Below are positions 34,606 through 44,444 of a stretch of DNA of 64,000 bases, in pieces. The notes below the pieces were generated by a model. The model did no database searches and was not told where the DNA came from. It saw only the letters and a program-made list of their open reading frames with translations. Both the position numbers and the translations under genes were made by a program. Every line of letters begins with the position of its first letter. The first letter of the stretch is position 1. Source of the DNA: Pseudomonas sp. BCA17 (lineage in GTDB: Bacteria > Pseudomonadota > Gammaproteobacteria > Pseudomonadales > Pseudomonadaceae); contig NZ_SGWI01000001.1 in NCBI RefSeq assembly GCF_004519405.1, positions 124,001 to 188,000 of the forward strand, given 5' to 3'.

Positions 34606-36012
34606 ATGACCCTGCGCGGTGAGCGACAGGCGGATTTCGCTTACCAGGCGGTGTACCGCTACATGATCAACCTGATCAACGAAGTCAGCCTGGAAATACC
34701 GGTCAAACTGCCGTCCCTGCGGCAGTTGTCGGCACGGTTGAACGTGTCGATCTCGACGATTCAGTACGCTTACTCATTGTTGGAAAAGGAGGGACGGGTC
34801 TACTCGGTGGCCAAATCCGGCTATTTTGCCTGGCCTGTGACGGTCAAGCCGCAAGTGATGACCGGCGCCGATCTGCTTGAGCGGTTGTATGCGGCGGCGC
34901 GGCGTCCGGCGATGGTCGTACTCAGCGGTGATGAGCCGGCGCTGCTGGGCTCGCTCGACGGTGCATTGCTGATGCTGGAGCGCCAACTGGTGCGGCGGCA
35001 TCCGCATCACCTGCAGCCCTGGTTGCAACCCTGCGGCGTCTGGGAGCTGCGCACAGCGTTGGCGGCGCGCTACACCTCGTCGCCCACACGGTGCTGGCAA
35101 GCCGATGACGTGTACATCGGCGCAGACTTGCAGGGTGTATTGGAGATCCTGATTGACGCTCTGGGGCTCAAGGGCAGCGTGGTGGTGGTTGAGTCCCCCT
35201 GTGATTATCTGATTTTGCGCCTGTTGCAGGCGGCCGGTGTGCGGGTCGTCGAGTTGCCTTGGCAGGCCGGCGGCAGCCTCGACCTGGACACGCTCGAACA
35301 CTGGCTGCGTCACGAGCCGGTGCACCTGGTGCTGTTGTCATCGGTGGTCAGCATGCCGTCGGGCATTGCCCTGTCGGCCGAGGAGCGGCTGGGCGTGGCC
35401 CATCTGCTGGACCACTATGGCTGCTGGTTGCTGGAGAACGATACATTCGGTGAACTGAGCTTCGCGTCGTCCCCGGTCCCCTTGCGAAACCTGGTCAACC
35501 CGGAGCGGCTGATCGTGTTCTCTTCATTCGAAAAGGTACTCGGGCCGGAAGCCCCTTTCGGTTATGCCTTGTCACGGCACTTGAGCAGCGAGCTGCAGCG
35601 CCAATTCCTGTTGCGCTCATTCAGGCTGTCGTCTATCCGTCAGCGCGCCATTGCCCAGCTTTACCAGGATGGCCGGTTCGACCAGCACCTGCAGACGCTG
35701 CGCGAGCACTTGCGCGAGCAGGCACAGGCCATGAGCCAGCGCCTGGATGCGCGCATGGACGGGCGCGTGACCTATCGAATGCCCATCGCCGGCGCCAGCT
35801 TCTGGTTACAGTCGGTGGCGGCGGTGGATATGCGCCAGGTGTTCCAACGCATGGTTGCTCAACAGGTCGTGATTGGCCCGGGTGAACTGTTCAGTCTCAG
35901 TGGCTTGCACCATCAGCATATGCGGCTGAGTCACACGTTCAATGGGCACCTCAACCTGGATATCACCCTGGATTCCCTGGCGCAGGCACTGCGCGAGGCG
36001 CAGACCGACTAG
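34606..36012 (+). CDS. MocR-type (GntR plus aminotransferase) regulator
   Basis: Encodes 468 residues. A GntR-type winged helix (about 10-75: [20 protein letters not shown]) is followed by a linker and a fold type I aminotransferase-like domain (about 110-465). [17 protein letters not shown] holds Lys310 as the likely PLP-binding lysine, and [11 protein letters not shown] is the usual Asp region. MocR regulators use PLP-bound amino acids or amines as effectors. Its nearest partner is the unknown gene directly upstream, perhaps its target. Confidence 0.88.
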   Translation: MTLRGERQADFAYQAVYRYMINLINEVSLEIPVKLPSLRQLSARLNVSISTIQYAYSLLEKEGRVYSVAKSGYFAWPVTVKPQVMTGADLLERLYAAARRPAMVVLSGDEPALLGSLDGALLMLERQLVRRHPHHLQPWLQPCGVWELRTALAARYTSSPTRCWQADDVYIGADLQGVLEILIDALGLKGSVVVVESPCDYLILRLLQAAGVRVVELPWQAGGSLDLDTLEHWLRHEPVHLVLLSSVVSMPSGIALSAEERLGVAHLLDHYGCWLLENDTFGELSFASSPVPLRNLVNPERLIVFSSFEKVLGPEAPFGYALSRHLSSELQRQFLLRSFRLSSIRQRAIAQLYQDGRFDQHLQTLREHLREQAQAMSQRLDARMDGRVTYRMPIAGASFWLQSVAAVDMRQVFQRMVAQQVVIGPGELFSLSGLHHQHMRLSHTFNGHLNLDITLDSLAQALREAQTD

Positions 36013-36116
36013 CGTATGAAAAATCTCCAATGATTGTCGGATCGATATCGTCGCGAAGTAGTCCAACTCTCAGTAAACTGTCATTTTTTCCGAATCCTTC
36101 TTTTCGAGGTTTATGC

Positions 36117-37760
36117 ATGACTATCAGTCCTTTTGCGGGCAAGCCGGCACCAGCCCAGTTGCTGGTGGATATCCCGCGACTGGTCACGGCCTATTACACC
36201 GGCCAGCCTGATGCAGCAATCTCCACCCAGCGTGTGGCTTTCGGCACCTCGGGGCACCGTGGCAGCTCGTTCGAGCTGAGTTTCAACGAATGGCATGTGC
36301 TCGCCATCAGCCAGGCCATCTGCCTTTACCGTGAAGCCCAAGGTATCAATGGCCCGCTGTTTGTGGGCTTGGACACCCATGCCCTGTCGACGCCGGCCGG
36401 CGCCAGCGCGCTGGAAGTCCTGGCCGCCAACGGCGTGCACGTGATGCTGGCCGAAGGGGATGAATACACCCCGACACCGGCAATTTCCCACGCCATTATT
36501 TGCTACAACCGTGGCCGCACCAGCGGCCTGGCGGACGGTATTGTGATCACACCGTCCCACAACCCGCCGCAAAGCGGCGGCTACAAGTACAACCCTCCCA
36601 ATGGTGGCCCGGCCGATACCCACGTCACCAAGTGGATCGAAGCCAAGGCCAACGAACTGCTGGCCAACAAGCTGGCCGGGGTCAAGCGCATCACCCACGC
36701 GCAAGCGCTCAAGGCTGACACCACCCATCGCCATGACTACCTCAACAGCTACGTGGCCGACCTGGTCAATGTGATCGACATGGACGCCATCCGCAGCGCG
36801 GACCTGCGTCTGGGCGTTGACCCATTGGGCGGAGCAGGGGTGCGCTACTGGTCGGCGATTGCTGAACACTACCGCTTGAACCTGGACGTGGTGAACACCG
36901 AAGTCGACTCCACTTTCCGTTTCATGAGCGTGGACTGGGACGGCCAGATCCGCATGGACCCGTCGTCAAGCTACGCCATGCAAGGTCTGATCGGCCTCAA
37001 GGAGCGCTTCGACGTCGCCTTCGCCTGCGACCCGGATCACGACCGCCACGGCATCGTCACCCCGTCCGGCGGCCTGCTGGCACCGAACAACTACCTGGCG
37101 GTGTCGATTGACTACCTGTTCCAGAACCGCCCTGACTGGCGCGCCGACGCTGCCGTGGGCAAGACCGTGGTCAGCAGCGGCTTGATTGATCGCGTTGCGG
37201 CACGCATCGGCCGTCGCCTGTACGAAGTACCGGTGGGCTTCAAGTGGTTCGCCGATGGCCTGTTCGAAGGCTCGCTGGGCTTTGGCGGCGAAGAAAGCGC
37301 CGGCGCTTCGTTCCTGCGTAAAGACGGCAGCGTGTGGAGCACCGATAAGGATGGCCTGATCCCGGCCTTGCTGGCGGCGGAAATGACCTCGCGCAAAGGC
37401 CAGGACCCAAGCCAGATCTACCGTGGCCTGACTGACGCCCTCGGCGAACCGTTCGCGATCCGTGTCGACGCCAAGGCCACCCCGGCGCAGAAAGCGCTGC
37501 TGGGCAAGCTGTCACCAGAGCAGGTCACGTCCACGCAATTGGCCGGGGAAAGCATCCAGCAGATCCTCAGTCATGCGCCGGGCAACAACCAGGCGATCGG
37601 GGGCTTGAAGGTAATGACCGAAAATGGCTGGTTCGCGGCGCGCCCATCGGGTACCGAGGACATCTACAAGATCTACGCCGAGAGCTTTATTGGTGAAGAT
37701 CACCTCAAGCAATTGGTGGAAGAGGCGCAGGTGCTGGTAGACGGCGCCATTTCCCAGTAA
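36117..37760 (+). CDS. pgm: Phosphoglucomutase (alpha-D-glucose phosphate-specific)
   Basis: Encodes 547 residues from ATG 36117 ([16 protein letters not shown]), with GAGG as ribosome site. [11 protein letters not shown] contains the phosphoserine Ser147; DPDHDRHG is the Mg-binding loop; [14 protein letters not shown] is the sugar-binding loop, and [14 protein letters not shown] the phosphate-binding loop. It interconverts glucose 1-phosphate and glucose 6-phosphate, feeding glycogen, trehalose or surface polysaccharide synthesis. The length is normal for bacterial Pgm. Confidence 0.95.
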   Translation: MTISPFAGKPAPAQLLVDIPRLVTAYYTGQPDAAISTQRVAFGTSGHRGSSFELSFNEWHVLAISQAICLYREAQGINGPLFVGLDTHALSTPAGASALEVLAANGVHVMLAEGDEYTPTPAISHAIICYNRGRTSGLADGIVITPSHNPPQSGGYKYNPPNGGPADTHVTKWIEAKANELLANKLAGVKRITHAQALKADTTHRHDYLNSYVADLVNVIDMDAIRSADLRLGVDPLGGAGVRYWSAIAEHYRLNLDVVNTEVDSTFRFMSVDWDGQIRMDPSSSYAMQGLIGLKERFDVAFACDPDHDRHGIVTPSGGLLAPNNYLAVSIDYLFQNRPDWRADAAVGKTVVSSGLIDRVAARIGRRLYEVPVGFKWFADGLFEGSLGFGGEESAGASFLRKDGSVWSTDKDGLIPALLAAEMTSRKGQDPSQIYRGLTDALGEPFAIRVDAKATPAQKALLGKLSPEQVTSTQLAGESIQQILSHAPGNNQAIGGLKVMTENGWFAARPSGTEDIYKIYAESFIGEDHLKQLVEEAQVLVDGAISQ

Positions 37761-37772
37761 CCGCAGTAGCAG

Positions 37773-37800
37773 TGTGGGAGGGGGCTTGCCCGCTCCCACA
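37773..37800. repeat. REP element
   Basis: TGTGGGAG (37773-37780) faces CTCCCACA (37793-37800) around GGGGCTTGCCCG. This is the palindromic REP unit scattered through intergenic regions of fluorescent pseudomonads. It lies between the convergent pgm and pirin genes and may also work as a terminator. Confidence 0.8.
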
Positions 37801-37826
37801 TTGATGATGACGTGCAGGGATGAGGA

Positions 37827-38522
37827 TCAGGCCAGATCGACCAGGACAATCTCGCTGTCCTCAATCGCCGTCACCCGCAACACCTGCTCATCCTCCACCG
37901 CAACGCCGTCTCGAGCGTGTGCGCGCAAGCCGTTGACTTCAATCACGCCGGTAGCCGGCACCAGATAAGCACGGCGTCCGCTGTCCAGCCGGTATTCGGC
38001 AGTCTCCCCAGCTTTCAGGTTCGCTGCCACCAGGCGTGCATCCGCACGAATGCGCAGGCTCTCGCTGTCGCCGGCCTTGCCGCTGGCCAGGGTCACAAAA
38101 CCCTCGCGATCGCCTTTGGGAAACGGTTTGGCTCCCCAGGACGGTGCCAGCCCGGTTTGGTTCGGAATAATCCAGATCTGGAAGATCTTGGTCGGCGTGG
38201 CTTCCAGGTTGTATTCACTGTGGGCGATGCCGGTGCCGGCGCTCATCACCTGTACGTCGCCGGCCTCGGTGCGACCCTTGTTGCCGAGGTTATCGGCGTG
38301 GCTGATCGCGCCTTCACGCACATAAGTGATGATTTCCATGTCGCGGTGTGAGTGCTGTGGGAAACCGGTGCCTGGCGCGATGATGTCGTCGTTCCACACC
38401 CGCAGGTTGCCCCAGTGCATGCGCTCGGGGTCGTGGTACTCGGCGAATGAAAAGTGGTGATGAGCGTCCAGCCAGCCGTGATGGGCGCCGCCCAGGGTGT
38501 TGAATGGTCGAAGTTCAAGCAT
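37827..38522 (-). CDS. Pirin-family protein
   Basis: Encodes 231 residues with two cupin domains. The metal ligands of YhhW-type pirins are at the expected places: His57 and His59 (PQHSHRDME), His101 and Glu103 (GIAHSEYN). YhhW-like enzymes have quercetin 2,3-dioxygenase activity in vitro; the cellular role is unclear. It is convergent with pgm and monocistronic. Confidence 0.9.
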   Translation of the reverse strand: MLELRPFNTLGGAHHGWLDAHHHFSFAEYHDPERMHWGNLRVWNDDIIAPGTGFPQHSHRDMEIITYVREGAISHADNLGNKGRTEAGDVQVMSAGTGIAHSEYNLEATPTKIFQIWIIPNQTGLAPSWGAKPFPKGDREGFVTLASGKAGDSESLRIRADARLVAANLKAGETAEYRLDSGRRAYLVPATGVIEVNGLRAHARDGVAVEDEQVLRVTAIEDSEIVLVDLA

Positions 38523-38740
38523 GATCGTCTCCTGTGTATGGCCCTATTTTCCGGGAGTGGATGATCGATAAAAAGCGTAAAAAGTGCCTGATTCCTATCA
38601 GCCGATTAGATGGGTTGCGCGCGTTTTGACTTTCACTTCATCGCCTAACTGCATGACGAAAAAGCAATTGGCTGGAACTGAACGCCGATTCCGGCGACCA
38701 TGGCGCACTTGTCAAAGTCAAGCACATCGCAGGAGTCCGC

Positions 38741-41188
38741 GTGCCGCAACAAAAGCCCGATCTACCGCCCGAGCTGCGCCCAATAGCTGAAATGCCCCTG
38801 CTCAAGCGCCTGGCGGCGCGCCTGTTCGGGCATGGTCTGACCCGTTTGCGCGCCCAGCATCGGTTCTCCTGGCTGCATGGCCAGGCTGATGGTTTTCGCA
38901 GCGGGCACGAGGCGGGCGTGGAATACGGCTATCGCGAGGGTAAGGCCGATGGCATCGAAGAAGGCCGGCAAGTCCTGCTGATCCGCGACTTTCGCCCGGA
39001 CGAGCATCGCGCACCAGGGATAGACGACAGCCTGTTCGATGATTGGCGCCTGCCCCTGACCGCCGAAGTGAAAAAGCGTATGAAGGCCGACGTGGCGCGA
39101 CTGCTGCCGGAGCATGCCCAGCCCAGCGCGGCGCAATGGAAGATGATCTTCAGCGATACGCCCTCGACCTCGGTCATCGCCGGCGCGGGTGCCGGTAAAT
39201 CCACCTCTCTGGTGCTGCGTATCCTGCTGCTGACCCATTATCTGGGCTTCGAGCTCAGTTCGATGACCGTGGTGACCTTCACCCGTGAATCACGCAAAGA
39301 CTTCATTAGCAAGCTCATGGAGATTCTCAGCCTGTGGGGCCAACCCCTTGGCATCAAAGAGGCCCAAGCCGTGGTGCGCACCTTCCACTCGCGTATTCTG
39401 CCCATGGTGCGCAGCTTGCCGGGCTTTGAACGGCTGCAGGCTTTCGAAAACCTTGGCAGCGGTGTCGAGGAGGCCGACGGCAACCCGTTCGACCTGCGTA
39501 TCAGCGATGCGCAGCGCCAACAGATGAATGCCTGCTACCACCGCCTGCATGGCCGCCATGAGCGCTTTCGTGAACTGATCGTGCCGTTGGCGCGCCAGGG
39601 CCTGCAACTCAAGGAGCTGGAACGCGATCACCCGGATGTGCAAAAGCGCATGGCGGTGACCGAACTGGCGGCCAAGCGCGATGAAGAACTCTGCGATGTC
39701 ATCGAAGACCTGTGGTTTCGCGCAGGCGCCTGGCCGATAAAGGGTATCGAACCCAGCCGGCAGACCTTTGAGATCAATGGCGCGCAGTTTCATTGCCATG
39801 GCTACATCCCTGAGTTGGATGCCTGGGTGGTGTTGGGCTTCGATTCGCGGGAAAACCCGCAGATAACCCGCCCCAACGCCAAACTGGCAGTGCGCGCGGA
39901 ATGGGCGGTGAAGCGAACCTTGTTTCAAGCTTTCTGCCGTAAGCCTTTGATTTGGCTTGATAGCTATGAGTCGTCTAAACGGCTTTTGGGCACCCTGGCG
40001 GGTGAAGCTACGGCGGGTCCCGGTTTCGACTACAAGGTCAAGGGGGAATTGGTCTCGGCGCCGTTGCTGGACAGCTTTGTCACGGCTGCCGGCTTCATCG
40101 AGAACCTTGGCCTGGACGTGCCCACCGCCGTGGGCCGGATGAGCTTCGCCAAGGACGACCCCGACCGGTTCTTCTTCGAAGCCTTGAGCATTTTCTGGAA
40201 AGCCCTGGAAGATCACTTGCTCGACCAATCGCCGCCGATCATGACTTACAACCGGATGTTCTCGCTGTTCGGCGAAAATACCCCCGAAAACCTCAAGTTG
40301 CTCAGCGACCCGCTGCTGCGCCCGATGTCGCACCTGATGATCGATGAGTTCCAGGACATCTCGCCGCAGATCGTGTCGTGGGTCCGTGCCAGCCTGCGCG
40401 AAATCCGCAGCCGCGGCCCGGCGATGCACGTGGGGCGTGGGGCGCAACGTTCTTCGTTATTGTGCGTGGGTGATGATTGGCAGTCGATTTACGGTTGGCG
40501 TGGCAGTTCGCCCCAATACTTCATGGCCTTCAACAAGGAATTCCCGTCGCCCACGACCACCCGTGTGATGCTCGGCGAGAACTACCGCAGCCATCAGCAC
40601 ATCATCGACGCCGCCGAGCATGTCGTGCGCAGCGCCCCGGCGATCCCCGGCAAAAAGGCCAAGGCCAGTGGCATCCCCAAGCCCTTGGTGCCGGTAGTGG
40701 TGCTGGAACGCGACGACGCGGCGCTGGGGCGTACGCTGCTGGAGCATTACCAAAGGGGCGATTCGGTGTTAATGCTGTATAGAAAAAGCAGCGATAAGCT
40801 ATTGATTCAAGAGCATATTCAGTCGGTAGTTAATGTAGATTCCAGCTTGCCGCCGGCGGCGCGCAGATTGAAACAGCTGACTTATCACAGCGCCAAGGGG
40901 CTGCAGGCGGATGCGGTCTTCCTGCTGGGGGATTGCCAGCACGTCACCAGTTCGCCTTACAAGAACCAAGTCTACCGCATGGCCGGGCTGGGTAATGAGG
41001 GTGACAGCGAGCCTTATGACTCGGCGCAAAAAGATGAAGTATTGCGCCTGGCCTACGTCGGCATCACCCGGGCCGTCAGCCACTGCTATTGGTACGTAGA
41101 GAAACCGGAAGGCCTGGGTGTGAATGTACCCAGGGCCTCGGAACGGGTGGACGGCAAGAAAGCGTTTTTCGACGATCAGCGTGGATGA
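38741..41188 (+). CDS. UvrD/Rep-superfamily DNA helicase, helicase IV-like
   Basis: Encodes 815 residues from a GTG start with AGGAG 5 nt upstream. SF1A motifs: Walker A AGAGAGKST (about 147-155), VVTFTRESRKDF (Ia), MIDEFQDISPQ (II), LLCVGDDWQSIYGWRG (III), LGENYRSHQHI (IV), YHSAKGLQADAVFLLG (V) and LRLAYVGITRA (VI). GDDWQ is typical of the helicase IV (HelD) branch. The N-terminal 130 residues contain a basic segment and a Gly/Glu-rich helix (GYREGKADGIEEGRQ). A large insertion between motifs Ia and II (about 240-500) may add a nuclease-like or DNA-binding domain (for example WVVLGFDSRENPQITR). It probably unwinds DNA 3' to 5' in repair. Confidence 0.88.
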   Translation: MPQQKPDLPPELRPIAEMPLLKRLAARLFGHGLTRLRAQHRFSWLHGQADGFRSGHEAGVEYGYREGKADGIEEGRQVLLIRDFRPDEHRAPGIDDSLFDDWRLPLTAEVKKRMKADVARLLPEHAQPSAAQWKMIFSDTPSTSVIAGAGAGKSTSLVLRILLLTHYLGFELSSMTVVTFTRESRKDFISKLMEILSLWGQPLGIKEAQAVVRTFHSRILPMVRSLPGFERLQAFENLGSGVEEADGNPFDLRISDAQRQQMNACYHRLHGRHERFRELIVPLARQGLQLKELERDHPDVQKRMAVTELAAKRDEELCDVIEDLWFRAGAWPIKGIEPSRQTFEINGAQFHCHGYIPELDAWVVLGFDSRENPQITRPNAKLAVRAEWAVKRTLFQAFCRKPLIWLDSYESSKRLLGTLAGEATAGPGFDYKVKGELVSAPLLDSFVTAAGFIENLGLDVPTAVGRMSFAKDDPDRFFFEALSIFWKALEDHLLDQSPPIMTYNRMFSLFGENTPENLKLLSDPLLRPMSHLMIDEFQDISPQIVSWVRASLREIRSRGPAMHVGRGAQRSSLLCVGDDWQSIYGWRGSSPQYFMAFNKEFPSPTTTRVMLGENYRSHQHIIDAAEHVVRSAPAIPGKKAKASGIPKPLVPVVVLERDDAALGRTLLEHYQRGDSVLMLYRKSSDKLLIQEHIQSVVNVDSSLPPAARRLKQLTYHSAKGLQADAVFLLGDCQHVTSSPYKNQVYRMAGLGNEGDSEPYDSAQKDEVLRLAYVGITRAVSHCYWYVEKPEGLGVNVPRASERVDGKKAFFDDQRG

Positions 41189-41225
41189 GCCACGCAGTGC
41201 CGCCCAGGTGCTCCGGCTGATTGAC

Positions 41226-41498
41226 TCAGGCGCGTAAAGACAGCGGTGGTACAAAGGACTCCAACTCATCCTCCACCGCCTCGATAATTCGCTCCACATC
41301 GGAAGCATTCATCACGGTGGCGCAGGGGATGCCGGCGATGGCGATCAACGTCTCGCCACTGACCCGGTCGAACAGGCGCACGATCATGCTGCCAGGCGCA
41401 TCCATGCTGCCTTCGAAGCCCATCGGATGAAAATGCCAGCGCATCAGCTGGCACGCGTTGGGGAACGTCACTTTATTCATGTTGCCCACCTTGTTCAT
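41226..41498 (-). CDS. DUF1652 family protein
   Basis: Encodes 90 residues. CQLMRWHFHPMGFEGSMDAP and ATVMNASDVERIIEAVEDEL match DUF1652, a small protein family largely confined to pseudomonads with no known function. An internal Met at residue 7 could also serve as start. No signal peptide. It is convergent with the helicase gene. Confidence 0.88.
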   Translation of the reverse strand: MNKVGNMNKVTFPNACQLMRWHFHPMGFEGSMDAPGSMIVRLFDRVSGETLIAIAGIPCATVMNASDVERIIEAVEDELESFVPPLSLRA

Positions 41499-41751
41499 TG
41501 AGCGCTTCCTTTAGCTCGCGGCAGGGCCAGGACCGTCTCTGGTCATGGTTGTAGAACTTCAAAATAGCATTCGTTCGCAACTGGCGTGTGACTTTTTTCC
41601 TTCCATTCGGCGGTTGTTTTCCGACTCTTTGACATAGATCAAGCCCGGCCTCAAATTAGGCAAAAGGCCACTAGTGATCAGCGCTGATCAACCCTTGAAG
41701 GGGTTGCTGAAATTCGGCAATCTCAACCGTTTACCCGCCGCAGAGTCCTAA

Positions 41752-42561
41752 ATGCCCGACATCGCTGCAGCCGATGATTGCCAAAACACCCAGGCCACCG
41801 GTGACTTGGTGCTGCGTCACCACTTGTGCTGGCGCCATCGGGACCTGGACGGGGTCATGTCCTACTACCATCCGGACATCCAGTACCACGATTTCTTCCA
41901 GAACCGCGTAGTGCGTTACCCCGAACTGCGTGAGTACCTGCAGGCCAGCATGCCCCGTGGGCCGGACGAGGCCATAGAGCACACTGACCGCATTCGCGCC
42001 GACGGTGACACCGCCTTCATCCAGTACCGCATCACCTTGCGGGGTGGCCAGGGGTTGGTGTCTTTCCGCACCAGCGAAGCGATCACCGTACGTGACGGCT
42101 TGATCTGGCAGGTCAATGAGTACGCGTCGCTGGTGCATGAGCAACCGACCCAGGCCATACGCCCGACCGTCAGTCGCCTGGGCTTGTCGCCCCAGCAACT
42201 GGGGCATATGGCCAACGACCTGCAGCACTATTTTGAGCAGCAGCAACCTTATCTGGACCCGGCGCTGGATCTGCAACGGGTGGCCAAGGAATGTGGCTAC
42301 AGCCGCAATCAGATTTCCTACCTGTTAAACCAGGTGCTGGGGCAGAGCTTCTACCGCTACGTCAACCATGCGCGGCTGCAACACTTGCTGGCCAGCCTGG
42401 ACAAGGCCGTACCGCCGATAAAAGTCGATGACCTGGCGTTCGCTGCCGGTTTCAACTCGCTATCGGCGTTCTACAGCGCGTTTCGCCAGCACACCGGGCA
42501 GTCGCCCAAGGCGTACGTCAAACAAATTTCTCTGCGTGCACGCGCGCAAGACAGCCCATAA
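41752..42561 (+). CDS. SnoaL-like domain fused to AraC-type regulator
   Basis: Encodes 269 residues. The first 130 residues (VLRHHLCWRHRDLDGVMSYY, HPDIQYHDFF, then TSEAITVRDGLIWQVNEYAS) form an NTF2/SnoaL-like cone, a small-molecule-binding fold. The last 110 residues are an AraC/XylS double helix-turn-helix (LDLQRVAKECGYSRNQISYL and VDDLAFAAGFNSLSAFYSAF). This pairs a SnoaL sensor with AraC output instead of the usual cupin. It is followed 49 nt later by the FAD oxidase gene, its likely target. Confidence 0.87.
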   Translation: MPDIAAADDCQNTQATGDLVLRHHLCWRHRDLDGVMSYYHPDIQYHDFFQNRVVRYPELREYLQASMPRGPDEAIEHTDRIRADGDTAFIQYRITLRGGQGLVSFRTSEAITVRDGLIWQVNEYASLVHEQPTQAIRPTVSRLGLSPQQLGHMANDLQHYFEQQQPYLDPALDLQRVAKECGYSRNQISYLLNQVLGQSFYRYVNHARLQHLLASLDKAVPPIKVDDLAFAAGFNSLSAFYSAFRQHTGQSPKAYVKQISLRARAQDSP

Positions 42562-42610
42562 CGTCACGCTCTAGGATCACCCCTATCGAAACGAGGCAGG
42601 GGAGCCTGGC

Positions 42611-44017
42611 ATGCCGGCATGGCGAAATATCAGTTTATGGATGGACCAGTTGGACGACCCGCTGGCGGCGCGGCCGGCCCTGGCCCATGACCTGGACGTC
42701 AACGTGGCCATTATCGGCGCCGGTTATACCGGGCTGTGGACCGCGTATTACCTGAAACGCCAGGCGCCCGAGCTGAAAATCGCGATTATCGAGGCACAAA
42801 CGGCGGGTTTTGGCGCATCCGGCCGTAACGGCGGTTGGCTGATGGGCAATCTGTTGGGTGAAGACCGTTTGTTGGCGGGGCTTCACCCGCAACAACGCCG
42901 GGCCTCATTCGATTTGTTGCACGGCATTCCCGATGAAGTGGCCCAGGTGCTGGCCCGCGAAGGGATCGATTGCGACTACCGCAAAGGCGGTGCGCTGTAT
43001 TGCGCCGCGCGCTACCCCGAACAGGAAGTCAGCCTGCGCCGTTACCTGGATAAGCTTCACGCCCAGGGCCTCACTGAACACGATTACCGCTGGTTGAGCC
43101 CGCAACAGTTGGCCGAACAGATCCGTATCGCCAAGCCCTATGGCGGTATCTATGCACCTCATGTCGCGACGATCAACCCCGCCAAGCTGGTGCGCGGCCT
43201 GGCGCGGGTCGTGGAGAGCATGGGCGTGACGATCTACGAAAACAGCCCGGTGAGCCACTGGCAGTCCGGCAGCCTGCGTACCGCCCAAGCCAGTGTGCGC
43301 GCCGCCTGGGTAGTGCCGGCGGTGGAGGGCTACGCCAACACCTTGCCCGTGCTGGGGCGTTATCAACTGCCGGTGCAGAGTCTGATTGTCGCCACAGAAC
43401 CGCTGTCCGCCGCCACCTGGGATGAAATCGGCTTGAACCATGGCCAGGCGTTCGGCGAAAGCAGCCGCCAGGTCACCTACGGCCAGCGCTCTGCGGACAA
43501 TCGCCTGGTATTCGGTGCCCGCGGCGGCTATCAATTCGCCGGAAAGTTACGGCACGACTTCGATTTGACCGACAGCGAAGTCGAGCTGCGTCGTTACCTG
43601 TTCGGCGAACTCTTCCCACAGCTGAAGAACGTGCGGATTACCCACTCCTGGGGTGGCAACCTCGGTATGTCACGCAGGTTCCGGCCACACATGTTGTGTG
43701 ATCACAAGACCGGTATCGCGCTTTCCGGCGGTTATGGCGGGGAGGGCGTCGGCGCCACCAACCTGGGCGGCCGCACCTTGGCTGACCTGATCCTGGGTCT
43801 CGACACGCCATTGACCCACCAGCCCTGGGTGATCCGCGAGCGTGGCCTGGACGCGCTCAAGCCCTGGGAGCCCGAGCCATGCCGCTGGCTGGGTTACAAC
43901 GCGATTATTCGTAGTTTTGTCCATGAAGACCAAGTGTTGGCCAACCCCAAGACCGCGCCTTGGCGACGCAAATGCGCGACCGCTGTAGCCGGTTTCATGG
44001 AAGGTTTCATGCACTGA
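42611..44017 (+). CDS. FAD-dependent oxidoreductase, gamma-glutamylputrescine oxidase-like
   Basis: Encodes 468 residues of the DAO family. The FAD Rossmann motif is VAIIGAGYTGLWTAYYL (about residues 33-50); GFGASGRNGGWLMG is the conserved Arg-Asn-Gly-Gly loop of amine oxidases of this type, and SGGYGGEGVGATNLGGRTLA the C-terminal flavin contact. It probably oxidises an amine or amino acid to an aldehyde or keto acid with H2O2 release. It leads a run with a cupin and a polyamine-binding protein. Confidence 0.88.
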   Translation: MPAWRNISLWMDQLDDPLAARPALAHDLDVNVAIIGAGYTGLWTAYYLKRQAPELKIAIIEAQTAGFGASGRNGGWLMGNLLGEDRLLAGLHPQQRRASFDLLHGIPDEVAQVLAREGIDCDYRKGGALYCAARYPEQEVSLRRYLDKLHAQGLTEHDYRWLSPQQLAEQIRIAKPYGGIYAPHVATINPAKLVRGLARVVESMGVTIYENSPVSHWQSGSLRTAQASVRAAWVVPAVEGYANTLPVLGRYQLPVQSLIVATEPLSAATWDEIGLNHGQAFGESSRQVTYGQRSADNRLVFGARGGYQFAGKLRHDFDLTDSEVELRRYLFGELFPQLKNVRITHSWGGNLGMSRRFRPHMLCDHKTGIALSGGYGGEGVGATNLGGRTLADLILGLDTPLTHQPWVIRERGLDALKPWEPEPCRWLGYNAIIRSFVHEDQVLANPKTAPWRRKCATAVAGFMEGFMH

Positions 44018-44042
44018 TCGTTTCACTCACACGGGGAGTTAC

Positions 44043-44384
44043 ATGAGCATCACTCATTTCAAAGACACGCTGAACGCTCACCTGCCGGATGCTTCACCCG
44101 TGGCGGTGCCACTGGGCGAGCCCATCGCCATAGCCTCGACCTTGCACGTGGAGCGCGACGACGGCGTCGAAACCGGCATCTGGGAGTGCACCCCGGGGCG
44201 CTGGCGCCGGCAAATCAAATCCCAGGAGTTTTGCCACTTTATCCAGGGCCGCTGCACCTTCACCCCCGACAGTGGGGAAGTGGTTCACATACAAGCCGGC
44301 GATGCATTGATGTTGCCGGCCAACAGCACCGGGGTCTGGGATATCCAGGAGACCGTGCGCAAGACCTATGTATTGATTCTGTAA
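44043..44384 (+). CDS. Small single-domain cupin
   Basis: Encodes 113 residues with one cupin barrel: GIWECTPGRWRRQIKSQEFC, HFIQGRCTFTPDSG and VVHIQAGDALMLPANSTGVW. This is the DUF861/ethanolamine utilisation-type cupin often paired with FAD amine oxidases. It follows the oxidase by 25 nt, is certainly cotranscribed, and could bind or process the same substrate. Confidence 0.87.
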   Translation: MSITHFKDTLNAHLPDASPVAVPLGEPIAIASTLHVERDDGVETGIWECTPGRWRRQIKSQEFCHFIQGRCTFTPDSGEVVHIQAGDALMLPANSTGVWDIQETVRKTYVLIL

Positions 44385-44444
44385 CGCTTTGATCCTTGAT
44401 CGCCTGCCATAAAAACAGCCCTAAAACCGCCAGGAAATCGAACC

